From Dipylidium caninum (taxonomy: Eukaryota > Platyhelminthes > Cestoda > Cyclophyllidea > Dipylidiidae): 22,367 nucleotides of DNA. How positions within the stretch are numbered: position 1 is the stretch's first letter; each line of letters opens with the position of its first letter. Location: positions 1 to 22,367 of the forward strand of contig QEYB01001418.1 in NCBI GenBank assembly GCA_017562135.1, in the 5' to 3' direction. Shown here piece after piece: positions 1 through 9,436 of this stretch. The notes beneath the pieces are model-generated. The model did no database searches. It saw nothing but the letters and a program-made list of their open reading frames with translations, and was not told where the DNA came from. The translations under genes and the position numbers were made by a program.

Positions 1-56
1 GCACTTATGCCATTTGCTGTTTTATCGGCGAGGCCAGATGCACTGAACGACTGCCG

Positions 57-539
57 TTACATGTTTCCGCCGCCGTACATATCCCCGCGCCTGTGATCGG
101 TCGACAGAATTGCCCGCGTTCCTCCTCCTTGTAGCACGTAGCCCCCCCGCCACCCCACGAAGGGCTGCTTCCTATACGACCATGGAAATTGTAGTTTCCC
201 ATGCATCTGCTGTTTTGGCATGAATTGATTCCTTTGCACAACTGAATGTCGCAGGGTGGACATCTGCCGCGGCCCCGGTTGTGTTGTAATTCGGATCTTT
301 GACAAACAACCTCCATTTGTGGGGTGGCGCATGCAGGGTTCCGTCCATCCAACACTGACCATCTCCCGATCCCGGTCCTCCGGGTGGTTGCAATGCTCCG
401 TCACATCGTACACGTACCGATTGCTTGCGCCTAATTGACACCACCTTGAACTCCGGAAACCGTCTGCACCGTCCTCCGCGCTAGGCGCAACGCCGACCCC
501 GCTCGTCTCACTCTCGCTTTTTAATGAAGGCCACCTCAA
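57..539 (-). other. Unrecognised arm segment, possibly coding (left)
   Basis: An open frame of about 160 codons lies here, downstream of AsnRS-like copy B and in the same direction. Its counterpart is 18518-18991 in the right arm. Some peptide pieces are shared between the arms in this frame or a neighbouring one: an Asn-Arg-Tyr-Val start region, a Pro/Asn-rich piece, a Lys-Gly-Ile-Asn-Ser-Cys-Gln piece, and a Gly-rich stretch near the end. The frame shifts repeatedly between arms. No protein family was recognised. Sharing between arms only shows common descent, so coding status is unproven. Confidence 0.2.
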
Positions 540-1703
540 CTGGCCGTGCCCTGGAGCATTCCGCGTTCACCAATTGTCATCGGAAACACCCACGGGCGTC
601 GCTGTGGCTCCTCATCACTATGTCCCGCCCCACTTTGCATACACGGCCATTGGTCTGACCTCGAAAGGCTAGCGTTTGAAGTCGGAGGAATGCCCTTTTA
701 GCTCTTAGCTGTCCAGCAATCACGCGCCAACTACCCTCGTGTTCGTAGGATGATGCCATAACGTTGGTCTCGACGAAGATATTCTGATATGCCACCCGGT
801 GTCATCCGTGGAAAAAATGTCAAAACAAAAGTAGGCGGCCTACGTCCCACCTCGTGTGGGCACAGTAGTCGGTGGTGTTGGTGGGGTGTAATTGAACCCG
901 GTAGGGGGAAACAGGGGTGCCGCCGGGTGGCATGCGCCTCGTTAATACACCGATTGGAAGAGGACACTCGAACCCCCGACTGGCGGAATTCGACGGGGGT
1001 TCAAGACAACCCGACCAGTGCTTCTGTTCTCCGAGCCCAAGGGAGTGACGGCGAAATGACCCTTTCCTGCTCCATCAGTGGGGCGACCAAATTGCCCCCG
1101 ACAGGGCGAGTGCGTGCCACGCAATCATCCATCCGCCCAAGATTGCGCCTTTCCTTACCGCAAGAGCCCAAAAGGTGTCGTCGTGTGAGCACCTGACAGC
1201 GGCTGTCGCTGCGACACCAAATCTAAGCCCGCACCACCTGGCCTCATCGGCATCGGAGCCCTGCCATGCGAAAAGTAGCTCAATTGAAGGATCTACTGAC
1301 GCGCAAGGCGGTTCGAATCGCCTTCAGAACCACACTTGGATTGAGAGAACTTCAGCGGCGAAGTGGACGCAGCCTGTGGATGCCATTTGGGTTTCAGTAC
1401 TCGAGAAATACTCAACTTACCCAGGGAAAGAGCAACCACACACCGACGCGACTTCCAGCCGCCCAAATGCACATCGTGTAGGACATGACGAAAGCTCTCG
1501 CCACGAACTGCCGGATTTGCCTTCGCGTCGCTAGCCGATCAGGTCATCAGGCGAACAATTGTGGTGCCGGTTTTGTCTTCCAATGGCGACTCCTTTAGAG
1601 GCCCGTCCGAAATACTCAGGTCCCAGTAAACTCTGCTCGCAGCATGACTCCGCAGCACCAAGGCACTGCTGTCAACATTTAACTGGTTTCTTATTGAGGA
1701 GCT
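540..1703. other. Unrecognised region downstream of copy B (left arm)
   Basis: This stretch matches 17346-18510 of the right arm in reverse complement. Only short open frames are present. One on the minus strand at 942-1124 shares the pieces Gly-His-Phe-Ala-Val-Thr-Pro-Leu (in a neighbouring frame) and Pro-Pro-Val-Gly-Gly-Ser-Ser-Val-Leu-Phe with the right arm. A 9-bp hairpin stem lies at 970-978 and 994-1002 with a 15-base loop; it is less perfect in the right arm. No known gene was recognised. Confidence 0.3.
1691..1696 (-). promoter_or_regulatory. Degenerate poly(A) signal of left copy B
   Basis: On the minus strand, eight bases after the TAG stop, the sequence reads CAATAAG where the right arm reads CAATAAA. 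This is either a one-base change that weakens the hexamer or an inserted G inside it. Confidence 0.4.
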
Positions 1704-3919
1704 CTAAGGCCTGTATTGAATGCTTGATGCGGTAATACAGAGGGACCTCCCTGATCATTGCGCTTACCCATAAACCAGGCGCAGAACAGCGTTCCAAAAT
1801 TAACCGGTAGCTGCGCCGTGTGGAGGACAAGTAACCTGGAAATTTCGCGCTATGATATAAAAAGTAGAGAGCATAAAGATGGCGGAGAGGGAAGCGAGGC
1901 GTCAGAACCAACGTACCAGTATTGTCGTGTACCAGTAGCAATTAGAGTAAGCGTCGATACCAGCGAGTCTGTAGCGCTCCATTAAGTCGCTGTATTCTTG
2001 ACCCTCATTGCACCTCTCACAAGTGCCGCCTTCTGTCTGGGAGTGTGGTAGAAGAGGTAAGGACTGGGTCGTGGTTACACTGGGCTCCACAGTGGACATC
2101 TTCGACCACTCCGCAGATAAATGAATCTATTTCCGTTGGCAGATGTATAACAAAAGAGGGACGATGAGGATATTTCGCTGAAGTCTTCCGCAGTTATTTA
2201 AAGGCGCGGTGGGCTTCTGTGAAGGAAACGTCCTGCCTTCGGCGGCCAAGTTTTAAATTTCCACACGCGCGAAAGGCTTCTTTGGGACTTTAAATCTCTA
2301 CACTCTCACAAACGCATAACAAATCAGTTGGAGTGCGACGTCAATGAACCAAAATGAAAAAACTCTCACAGGATTCATTTCCATTATCAAGTCTCCACAA
2401 CTTCCCGCATTACGCGTTCCACTACGTCTACTATGAGTATCTCCACCTGGCCAAGAAGAATCCTCGAAAGTGATAAATATGGTGATTCCGCCTCAATTTG
2501 GATATGCTCTTCCAGGCCACTATGGGAAGGACTGCCAAACTAAAACGTTGGGCGATAAAAAATTAGTTAAAATCCTTGTTGTAGTCCCACAAAAAACGCA
2601 TGTCGGTTATGGACAAAAAAGGATTTCAACGTTGTCATGAAAATAGGTTTGAAGTATAATACGGAATGATCCGCCCGTACACAAAATACGGACAAGCGCA
2701 TTGACAATCACACGTAAACAACAATTCCACTAACACAAATGGTTTGAACAGAACAATCTCAAAGTCACCACTTCCACACAAAATGTGTAGATTTTAAGAA
2801 AAGCCTCGTCCATTGCATTTTCCACCAAAATTAACTTACACTCGAGTTTTGTAACACGTGTCATGCAGTAGCAGTTACCCAAGACGGGAATGCACGACTC
2901 TAAATAGACTGACTGGACGTGAGTAAGGGCGCGACTTTTGTCCAGCGTAGTCCACATTAGCCAGAGGAGAATCTTCGTGCATTCTGATGTGCCACCAAAC
3001 GTTGGGCGGATGTACCTAAAAAGAAGAACCCTCACTAACACTTCAAATGGCATTCATTCCAACATCACCCCAGATATCCTCATCTTCACACTTCACACAC
3101 CCTCGTAATTACTCCGGCGCCTCTGTGAATCCGCGATCTTTGTAGTGATCTCTGCAATGCCTCCGTGCATTATGGCCGTCAGCTTTATTACATTTTGTCC
3201 AACACTTCCGTGGTGCGAATCATGAAGGTGACGATGAATCCGCCTGCCAATCCATCCTGCTCTTCTCCGTAACGTAAGCTTCAACCACCTCCCGCAGCCG
3301 CCGCCTTTCCCGATGCACTCTCCCAATAATCCACCTTCAGTTCCCACATTTCCGGGAATATTTGGTCATCTGTCACTTTCAGTAACAACGCCCTTTACGT
3401 AAATAGACGATTCAGTGGAGAGGGTGAAGCGCGTCAGGCGTTCGTGAAAGACCTCCACTCAGAAGACAATGGACAATACCAGTACCATCTCGAAGAATGA
3501 TATACATTACATCCTTGCTCTGACGACGAATTTTGTATGCCCCAGCCAAAACACTTTAAACACGCTCACCCCAATAATTTTTTATTAAATCACGCACTTT
3601 CACGACAATGGCATCTGGAAGACTCTCGTCTTCCTTGAATCTCCACCGCATCTGTAATAGAGGCATAAACTGTAGGCGTTTCGTTGCCTGCCTTGTTTAG
3701 AGAATGTCTTGTAATCATTATAAGAACGTAAAAGGAATATCTTCGGGATATTCAATCCACCCCCGAAGTCTCCGGGGCATCAGTGTAAATCACCTCCTTT
3801 AAAGGATCAATAGACGTTCAGAACTTTTGAAAAGAACGAGGAAGAGTTTGAAATGGATATTCCTTCGAACCATCTCCAAGTATATCGTCCCTAGCCCTTT
3901 CGGACACATAATACGTCAT
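1704..3919 (-). pseudogene. AsnRS-like paralogue, copy B, left arm
   Basis: This is a five-exon relative of cytosolic asparaginyl-tRNA synthetase, a class IIb enzyme that charges tRNA-Asn. Likely exons are 3919-3121, 3015-2840, 2539-2370, 2297-1917 and 1849-1704. The start gives an N-terminal domain beginning Met-Thr-Tyr-Tyr-Val-Ser-Glu-Arg-Leu-Gly. An OB-fold anticodon-binding segment follows (Phe-Gly-Trp, Ile-Arg-Arg-Gln-Ser-Lys, Arg-Asp-Gly-Thr-Gly). The last exon has Cys-Pro-His-Gly-Gly then Leu-Glu-Arg-Phe, and ends Tyr-Arg-Pro-stop. All exons carry one-base indels relative to the expected frame. Substitutions at catalytic motifs are shared with the right-arm copy. It may be a pseudogene, a non-catalytic paralogue, or a functional gene obscured by sequencing error. 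Confidence 0.7.
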
Positions 3920-4739
3920 TACATCTGCATGTAAGAAGAAAACACTACGGTCATTCAATAAACTAACGTAAAGAAAGGAAAAAAGTGGAAGTTTTTACGA
4001 ACAGAGAATACGAACCCCGAAAAGAGTCATGACGATAATTAATGACAATATGTGAGTACAGCGCGCTCGAAAGAACTACTTAAACAAAACCAAAAAAGGT
4101 GGTGGGAGACCCCATTTGTTTCAAGAACATTTTCACAAATTTAATGCCTACGACACAACGATTTGTATTAAGTACATACTATAATAAAGGCGCGTAAAAT
4201 GGTAGAAAGGCATAGATTATGCTTTTGAGAAAAAAATGATTTATTCGTTGAAAGGGAAGTTTGTTGTTGGTAATCTAGAAGGTTGCTCAAAAAACTTCGC
4301 GCTCTCAGACCAGCGAAGCCAACATTGCGATACCTATAGCAAGTGCCATTAAGTTTTCGTTGTATTCTTATCCGTGCATTTACATAAGATTTTTGCGAAT
4401 CGGGGCAAAAGGCTGAAGCGATTTCCCAAAAGGAAATTCAGCCAAATGAGTTTACACATGGCAAATTGTTGAGCGAATGAGTAAGGAGAGGATTTGGCAA
4501 AAATTGATCAGGCGTAATTAGTCCCACCATTACTATGCGTACATAAGCTGAACACGTGGTGTTGTTAGGATGTGGGAAAAACCTGAGCGAAAATCAACAA
4601 AGGACCGTCAGTTTTTTTTGCTCGCTGAAAAGCCTTTTGGCATGGGGAAAAGAAATTGATTCGATCCCGAATCAACAGGCGACTCTATCACAGTGCGATG
4701 AAAACGATGAAATTGGAGTTGCAAATTAAACATTTCCTC
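3920..4739. other. AT-rich region 5' of left copy B
   Basis: No gene is visible in this stretch. It matches 14461-15234 of the right arm. A pyrimidine-rich tract ending in CAG lies on the minus strand just before the copy B start codon and looks like a splice acceptor. An upstream non-coding exon, or trans-splicing of a leader, is therefore possible. No TATA box or other promoter element could be assigned. Confidence 0.4.
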
Positions 4740-5167
4740 CCCCCACACGGGTGCGCAATGCACGGTGATTCGAGCGGTTTGGGTGACCGCCGCGTGCCAT
4801 GGCCAGCGACTGGGCTTGTGTCGGGTCAAGCGGGTCTGCTCGCACTCGGTCCAACCGCCTGCACACTCCGTCCTGACGGCACCCAGTGATCTGGCGATGC
4901 GGAAAGCGGTCTGCTCGCGTCCTCGTGCCTGCATGTCTGACCGCGTGCATGAGCCCCTTTTTGCCCTTCCACGTGGAAAATCTGGCTTAACAGTCTGGTT
5001 TGAGGGGAGGAGGCACGCGAGCCACCTCGTGTTGTGCCCGAAACCTGCGCCTACGACGAAACGCGGGCAGGTGCGCCGTTGTCGGTTGGCCGCCAGGCGT
5101 TTGCGCGGAGTGCACGGCCGCATCTCCCCTTCCATCCCCTCGGGGAATGTCGACGAGGCGCTTCCCA

Positions 5168-6277
5168 CTACACCCGCCACGGCCACCGCTCTCCCTCCCG
5201 CGCCAGCGCCAGCGTCAGCGCCCGCGCCTGCTGCCGCCCCTGCGGACATCTGTCTCCCAAGCCGATGGCCTGCGTCTCAGCCGGCATGGATTTTGTGCTG
5301 AGGAGACCGAAGGCGTCTGAAAACTCCTCGAAACTGTGTGCACGAGTCATCGCTTCCACACGAGTCGCAAAATGAGGGGCTCCTACGGGCGGGAAGGTGA
5401 CCGGGGGCGGGCGCGGAGGGGGCGTGCGGCCTCGTCTCCGACTGACAGTTGTTGCAGGCGACGAGTTGGGGAGGCAAGATCCACCCAGCGCACTCGCGCC
5501 CAACTGGACTGAGGCAGTGCGGCAGTGCGACTGCGGTTGTTGACGTGGACGGGCGCGACGTAGACGAGGCCTGAGACGCGAAGATTGCGTCCAATGCGGG
5601 TTGGAGGGTGCAGACTGTCCGCTCTCGGTGCACGGAATGGCCAATGCCACGGAGCTCTGGACGCGACGGGCGGTGGGTGGTGGACCCCGGCGAGCAACCA
5701 GTCTGCCCGTCCCACCACGCAGTGCGTCCCCCCGACGAAAGAGATCGACGTTGGCCTCCCTCACCGACGAGGCCGCAGAGACTGTCGAGTGGTCGGCCTC
5801 CCGCGCTCGCCTCGTCTCCCTCAACTGGCTGCTCGTCTTCGCAGCGGGTGAAGCGTTGACAGCTGGCGGGTCCGTGGAGTGGTTGCCGACGCGACGAATG
5901 GAAGTCGTGTTTCTCCCGTGGACGAGTTCATAGGCGCTGACGTTGTCCAGCCGATCGTCACCGCTGCAGACGTCCACCCACCCACCAGCCTGCCGTTCGT
6001 CCGTCGGTGGAATTGTCCAACTGCCACTAGCACACGTACCTCCTCCGAGCAGAACTAACTCACCGACGCATCCAGCTGCCCGTTGAAGCGACAATGCCCC
6101 GTCTGTTGTGCTTCTGCCCTCGTCCACCGACGCATTGCCCGCCCCTGCCTCCCCCCACACCACTCCCGCCCCCATCCCCCACACCCCACCCCCCACCCCC
6201 CACCCGCCTGCACACTTGGGCACAGTGTCAAATAATAGAGAAAAAAGGCCAATGGGAAAAACCTTCCACGCCTCCAC
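5168..6277 (-). CDS. Long open frame in the GC-rich block, function unknown
   Basis: This is the longest uninterrupted frame in the window, 369 codons, pointing the same way as copy B. Residues about 94-135 (Asp-Val-Cys-Ser-Gly-Asp-Asp-Arg-Leu-Asp and onwards) are also open in the right arm from 13221. There the two frames diverge through indels and partly rejoin. The C-terminal part contains a Phe-Glu-Glu-Phe-Ser-Asp-Ala-Phe piece shared by both arms. Much of the product is Arg/Ser/Pro/Gly-rich, as expected of spurious frames in GC-rich DNA. No family was recognised, and it may not be coding. Confidence 0.2.
   Translation of the reverse strand: MEAWKVFPIGLFSLLFDTVPKCAGGWGVGGGVWGMGAGVVWGEAGAGNASVDEGRSTTDGALSLQRAAGCVGELVLLGGGTCASGSWTIPPTDERQAGGWVDVCSGDDRLDNVSAYELVHGRNTTSIRRVGNHSTDPPAVNASPAAKTSSQLRETRRAREADHSTVSAASSVREANVDLFRRGDALRGGTGRLVARRGPPPTARRVQSSVALAIPCTESGQSAPSNPHWTQSSRLRPRLRRARPRQQPQSHCRTASVQLGASALGGSCLPNSSPATTVSRRRGRTPPPRPPPVTFPPVGAPHFATRVEAMTRAHSFEEFSDAFGLLSTKSMPAETQAIGLGDRCPQGRQQARALTLALAREGERWPWRV
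6150..6206 (-). other. G-run tract, possible G-quadruplex (left arm)
   Basis: The plus strand has repeated runs of three to six C separated by one to a few bases, so the minus strand has many closely spaced G-runs. This meets the usual pattern for G-quadruplex formation. The mirror tract is at 12994-13060. Run lengths differ slightly between arms, as expected for homopolymers. Confidence 0.6.
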
Positions 6278-6624
6278 GATACCTCATCGTCACCTCCACA
6301 CCGCCGCAGGCCTCCTCCACCAGTCCGGCAGCCAGCACCGCCACCGGTTCGCAAGACGTCCAAGCACACGTTCACGCCCAGGCCCAGTCCCATGCCCAGT
6401 CCCACGCTCGCCGAGCCGAGCCGAGCCGCCCGCACCGACGAGGCGGAGGTTGTGCCGCCTCGCGCGAGGTGATGCAACACTGAGTCCTCGTTTCGTCATC
6501 CCCGGCGTGCATCCGTTCTTCGTCATTCATTCATCCGGTGACACGTCATTTGACCTGCGTCGCCGGCCATCGGCCGCGTCCTTACCGCATCATGTGAACC
6601 TAACAACCTCCACTCGCGTCTGCT

Positions 6625-7195
6625 CGCTCGAATGCTGAATTCACCGCTGCCCGCTTTCCTCGATTCATTTCCTTTTCGAATTTTATTCCCGGTTATTGGC
6701 CTTATTATGGCGGCACCCGTAATCCTGCCATGCTTTATCAACTCTTTTTCAATTTTCCTCCCTGCACTCTATTCATTTTTCCGCTTGGGGTTACACGTGG
6801 TGCCTCATTTTCACCCAAGTTTCTTTTGGCTTTTGATTTTTGAAGACTGCGGCGCGTCGATTGTCTCACTGATGCCGTCGGTCTACTAATTCTCTCTTCT
6901 GGCCGTATCGCTGACGTTCTCGGCCCAGCTGTCTCCTGTGGCCTCGCGTGGTTTGGACGACCACCGAGCCGTCTCCCTCGGGGCGCGAGGACTCCCCGCC
7001 ACGTGGACGTATCGATCCGTCCTGACAACACGCAATCCACCGGCGTGATCTGTGAAATGTGAGGGCAGCTGCGGCCAGTTGGTATGGTGTGAGCATCAGT
7101 CGACTCTACAGCTTTGAGCCCGCGGTTTTCCGATCTCTCCTGGCACAAACAACCCACGCCCTCTCCTGCACCACTTCTCCCCACCACTCGTTTCG
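6625..7195. other. Left end of the spacer, no clear gene
   Basis: This is unique sequence just inside the left arm. The first 250 bases are T-rich on the plus strand. Both strands have open frames of 70 to 150 codons, but none has a recognisable motif. The 150-codon minus-strand frame at 6738-7187 is Arg/Ser/Gly-rich and overlaps other frames. Confidence 0.4.
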
Positions 7196-8105
7196 TATGA
7201 GCTCACAGAGCAGTTTTTCTGACATCGCCCCAAACGTTTACGTCCATCGTGTCCGCGAAGTACTTTCCACGCCCGGCGAATGACTGTTCCTGTCGCGGGA
7301 CGGCATCCGCGGAGGAGATATCGGAACGGAAGAGGACGATGACTGTTGTAACCACTCCCTGCGACGCCTCGGCGGTTGCCTGACACGCAGCGTCGTCGAT
7401 GACGAGGAATCTTCGTGTTTCCTTTCCCGAGCGAAGAAGAGGCCATCAGGAAGTTGTCGACAGCGGAAGGCATTTGCATTTAAATACAGAGAATTTGGTT
7501 CGCGCCTGTCGTCTTCCCGCATCTGCCTCAAAATGTGACTTCCTTAAACTCCCACATGACAAAGCGTTCCTTCGCAGGGTGGACTCCTCCAATTTTGCAG
7601 GCAGCAGTGCGCAATCCTACCAACATGCATCCTGCTGTCATGCGGGTAGACGACAGTGCGCCTCGCCGTGTCGATGTTACGCGTCGGGGTCACCAGAGTT
7701 GAGTCACGCAGCCGAGGGCAGCTGCTCTGATAACCGCTTAGAGAAATTTTCATGCGCATATTTGGGTCGTTTCAGCCAATATTCCGACAGCCTCGACTCG
7801 AGTGAAGAGGAAGCGCCGCGCAGATGGACATTCGTGGATTACAAGAACCAAGAGACGAGGGCTACTCCCAATCCCCTCTCCGAGTCGGAGGAGTCGACCG
7901 CCCTCCAGACGCGAATCCGCGGAGAGGGGAAGCGACGGTGGGACAAGGGCGCGCCCTGCTCGTACCATTAGCGCCGCAACCTCCCGCACTCATTTGTCTG
8001 CATTCAGTGAACTACCTCGACGAAGTCGATTACTACCGAGCTGTTAATCACTCTTCTTCTTCTTCTTCTTCTTCGCCTTCTTCTTCTCCTTATCATTATT
8101 ATTAG
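7196..8105 (+). CDS. Possible gene of unknown function, interrupted
   Basis: From an ATG at 7196, one frame runs to about 7534 with a single internal TGA at 7280-7282. It encodes acidic pieces such as Glu-Glu-Asp-Asp-Asp-Cys-Cys and Val-Val-Asp-Asp-Glu-Glu-Ser-Ser. A second frame (7399-7971) carries Asp-Ser-Leu-Asp-Ser-Ser-Glu-Glu-Glu near 7790-7815. A third (7824-8105) ends in a serine run encoded by the CTT repeat. These could be parts of one protein split by indels or introns. It would converge on AsnRS copy A. No family was recognised, and the exon structure is uncertain. Confidence 0.25.
8051..8087. repeat. CTT microsatellite
   Basis: A near-perfect CTT/TTC trinucleotide run with one GCC interruption. 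It may encode the serine run at the end of the neighbouring open frame, or it may be non-coding. Confidence 0.9.
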
Positions 8106-8128
8106 CATTATCATTACTATTATTAGGT
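8091..8128. repeat. ATT-rich trinucleotide repeat
   Basis: Imperfect ATT/CATT repeats directly follow the CTT run. Confidence 0.8.
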
Positions 8129-8685
8129 ATTAACTTCGAAATTTTACGTTTGTTTATCAATGGATTTCTGCATTTTGTACTGAAGTTTAAAGATAACTGA
8201 AGAGCAGTGATGAGCAGAGGAGAGGACAGATTCGCAGGTAACGGTGTGAAAAGGGAGAGAGAGAGAGAGAGAGGAAAAGAGTTGATGTGTTGATGGGTTG
8301 AGAGGGAGGAGAAAGAGTAATTTTCAGTGTTACGCAACAAAAAAGGTGAAGAAAAAAACTGTGAATTCGACTATATATCCGCCAAAAAAAGCAGTTAAGT
8401 GGGTAAAAAAATAACAGAGGTGACGAAAAAGCCGCACAAAACCCGGGAAGAGTCGATTTTGCGAGTCGGAGCGACGAACACGATGGAAAAAGAGCGGCAT
8501 GTGCAAAAATTTCGCAGAAAACACGTCTTAAATTCATGCGGTTTAGGTAACCGAAAATGGAGGTCAAACGTTGCCAACCGTTTTTGAAAACAAATGAAAA
8601 AGACTCCTGCCAAAACACGCAACAAGTGACGTAACAACACAGAAGACCGAAACGAAAAAAAAGGCAGAACGAAACCCAAGGATGC
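8129..8685. other. Purine-rich intergenic region, no gene seen
   Basis: This lies between the 3' ends of the possible plus-strand gene and copy A. It is A/G-rich on the plus strand. Its minus-strand frames of 64-143 codons are Phe/Leu/Ser-rich, as expected from reading a pyrimidine-rich strand, and have no motif. Confidence 0.5.
8255..8273. repeat. GA dinucleotide microsatellite
   Basis: A run of about nine GA units inside a purine-rich stretch. Confidence 0.9.
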
Positions 8686-8691
8686 TTTATT
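8686..8691 (-). promoter_or_regulatory. Poly(A) signal of AsnRS copy A
   Basis: AATAAA lies on the minus strand 35 bases after the TGA stop at 8727-8729. The context CTCAATAAAG also occurs at the 3' end of right-arm copy B, which supports common descent of the transcript ends. Confidence 0.75.
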
Positions 8692-8726
8692 GAGAGTATT
8701 AAAATGCAGGCGATGACAGTCGATGG

Positions 8727-9404
8727 TCAAGGCCTACAACGACCGGTGTATCGAGGGTACAAGCACACGTCGCGAATGTGGTACTGACCCCAACATCCAC
8801 GTGCAAAACCGCTCAAAGCCCAGGCCGTAACCGCCGTGTGGACACGTCCCAAACTCGCGCTACAACATAAAACACAAAAAACTCAAATGACAACCACGAG
8901 ACCATCTCGTCACCCCGTTCCCGCCTCACCACGGACAGGCGACGAGGGGAGAGAAGCAGTCTGGCCCAACAACCACCCACCTGTTGTGTGTACCAGTAGT
9001 AGGGCGTGCTGTCGATGCCCTCCCGCTTGTAGCCCGCCAACAAGTCCTCATGCGCCGTCATCCTCATTGAACCGCCCACTATCTCACCCACTCCCGGCAG
9101 CAACAAGTCCACCGACTCCGTCACTGCCGGATCCTCCTTCGTCCGTTGCATGTAGAAGGACTTCAACTCGGTCGGGAACTTTGTCAACAATATGGGACAG
9201 TTCAGCGTATCTGTCAGCTTGCGTTCCGGCAACTCCGGAATGTCATCTCCGAACTCGTAAGGCGTCGAGTCCTCCTTCCATATCGACAGACGCTTCAACT
9301 CCGCCAACGCCTCGCGATACTCCAACCGTCGGAAGGGCTTCTTTGGAACCTCAAATTTCTGCCCAAACACCAAGACAAGAGCATCAATCACCACAACCAC
9401 ATCT

Positions 9405-9436
<32 letters not shown>

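Larger units (their letters stand above)
1..6624. repeat. Left arm of a giant inverted repeat
   Basis: This stretch is the reverse complement of about 12577-18990. The inner boundary is sharp: the arms match through 6624 on the left and from 12577 on the right, then the sequences become unrelated. The outer boundary is not reached, because homology continues to base 1. The arm carries, from its inner end, a GC-rich block, an AT-rich block, an AsnRS-like gene and an unrecognised region, in the same order as the right arm. Most mid-arm differences are single-base insertions or deletions. It could be a real inverted duplication or an assembly product. Confidence 0.9.
4740..6624. other. GC-rich block of the left arm
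   Basis: About 1.9 kb of GC-rich, CpG-rich DNA abuts the spacer. It contains a GCCAGC-like low-complexity patch near 5199-5245 and C-runs near 6150-6206. Long open frames exist on both strands, as expected by chance in GC-rich sequence. Base composition changes sharply at about 4740, where the AT-rich part of the arm begins. It may be a CpG-rich promoter region, part of a gene, or a separate inserted sequence. Confidence 0.5.

Noticed and set aside
970..1002. Perfect 9-bp hairpin as a terminator or tRNA fragment
   Set aside because: The right-arm version is less perfect, the region is eukaryotic so a bacterial terminator is unlikely, and no tRNA fold was found around the nearby GGTTCGAG.
1290..1335. 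tRNA-like GGTTCGAATC motif with GTAGCTCAAT upstream, both arms
   Set aside because: The T-arm pairs only with an eight-base loop, no acceptor stem pairs, and no sound anticodon arm could be drawn. The mirror copy near 17680 is no better.
4608..5249. 213-codon minus-strand frame starting with Ala/Gly repeats
   Set aside because: It is one of several overlapping frames in GC-rich DNA. The repeat-like start comes from a GCCAGC low-complexity patch, and the frame is not kept cleanly in the right arm.
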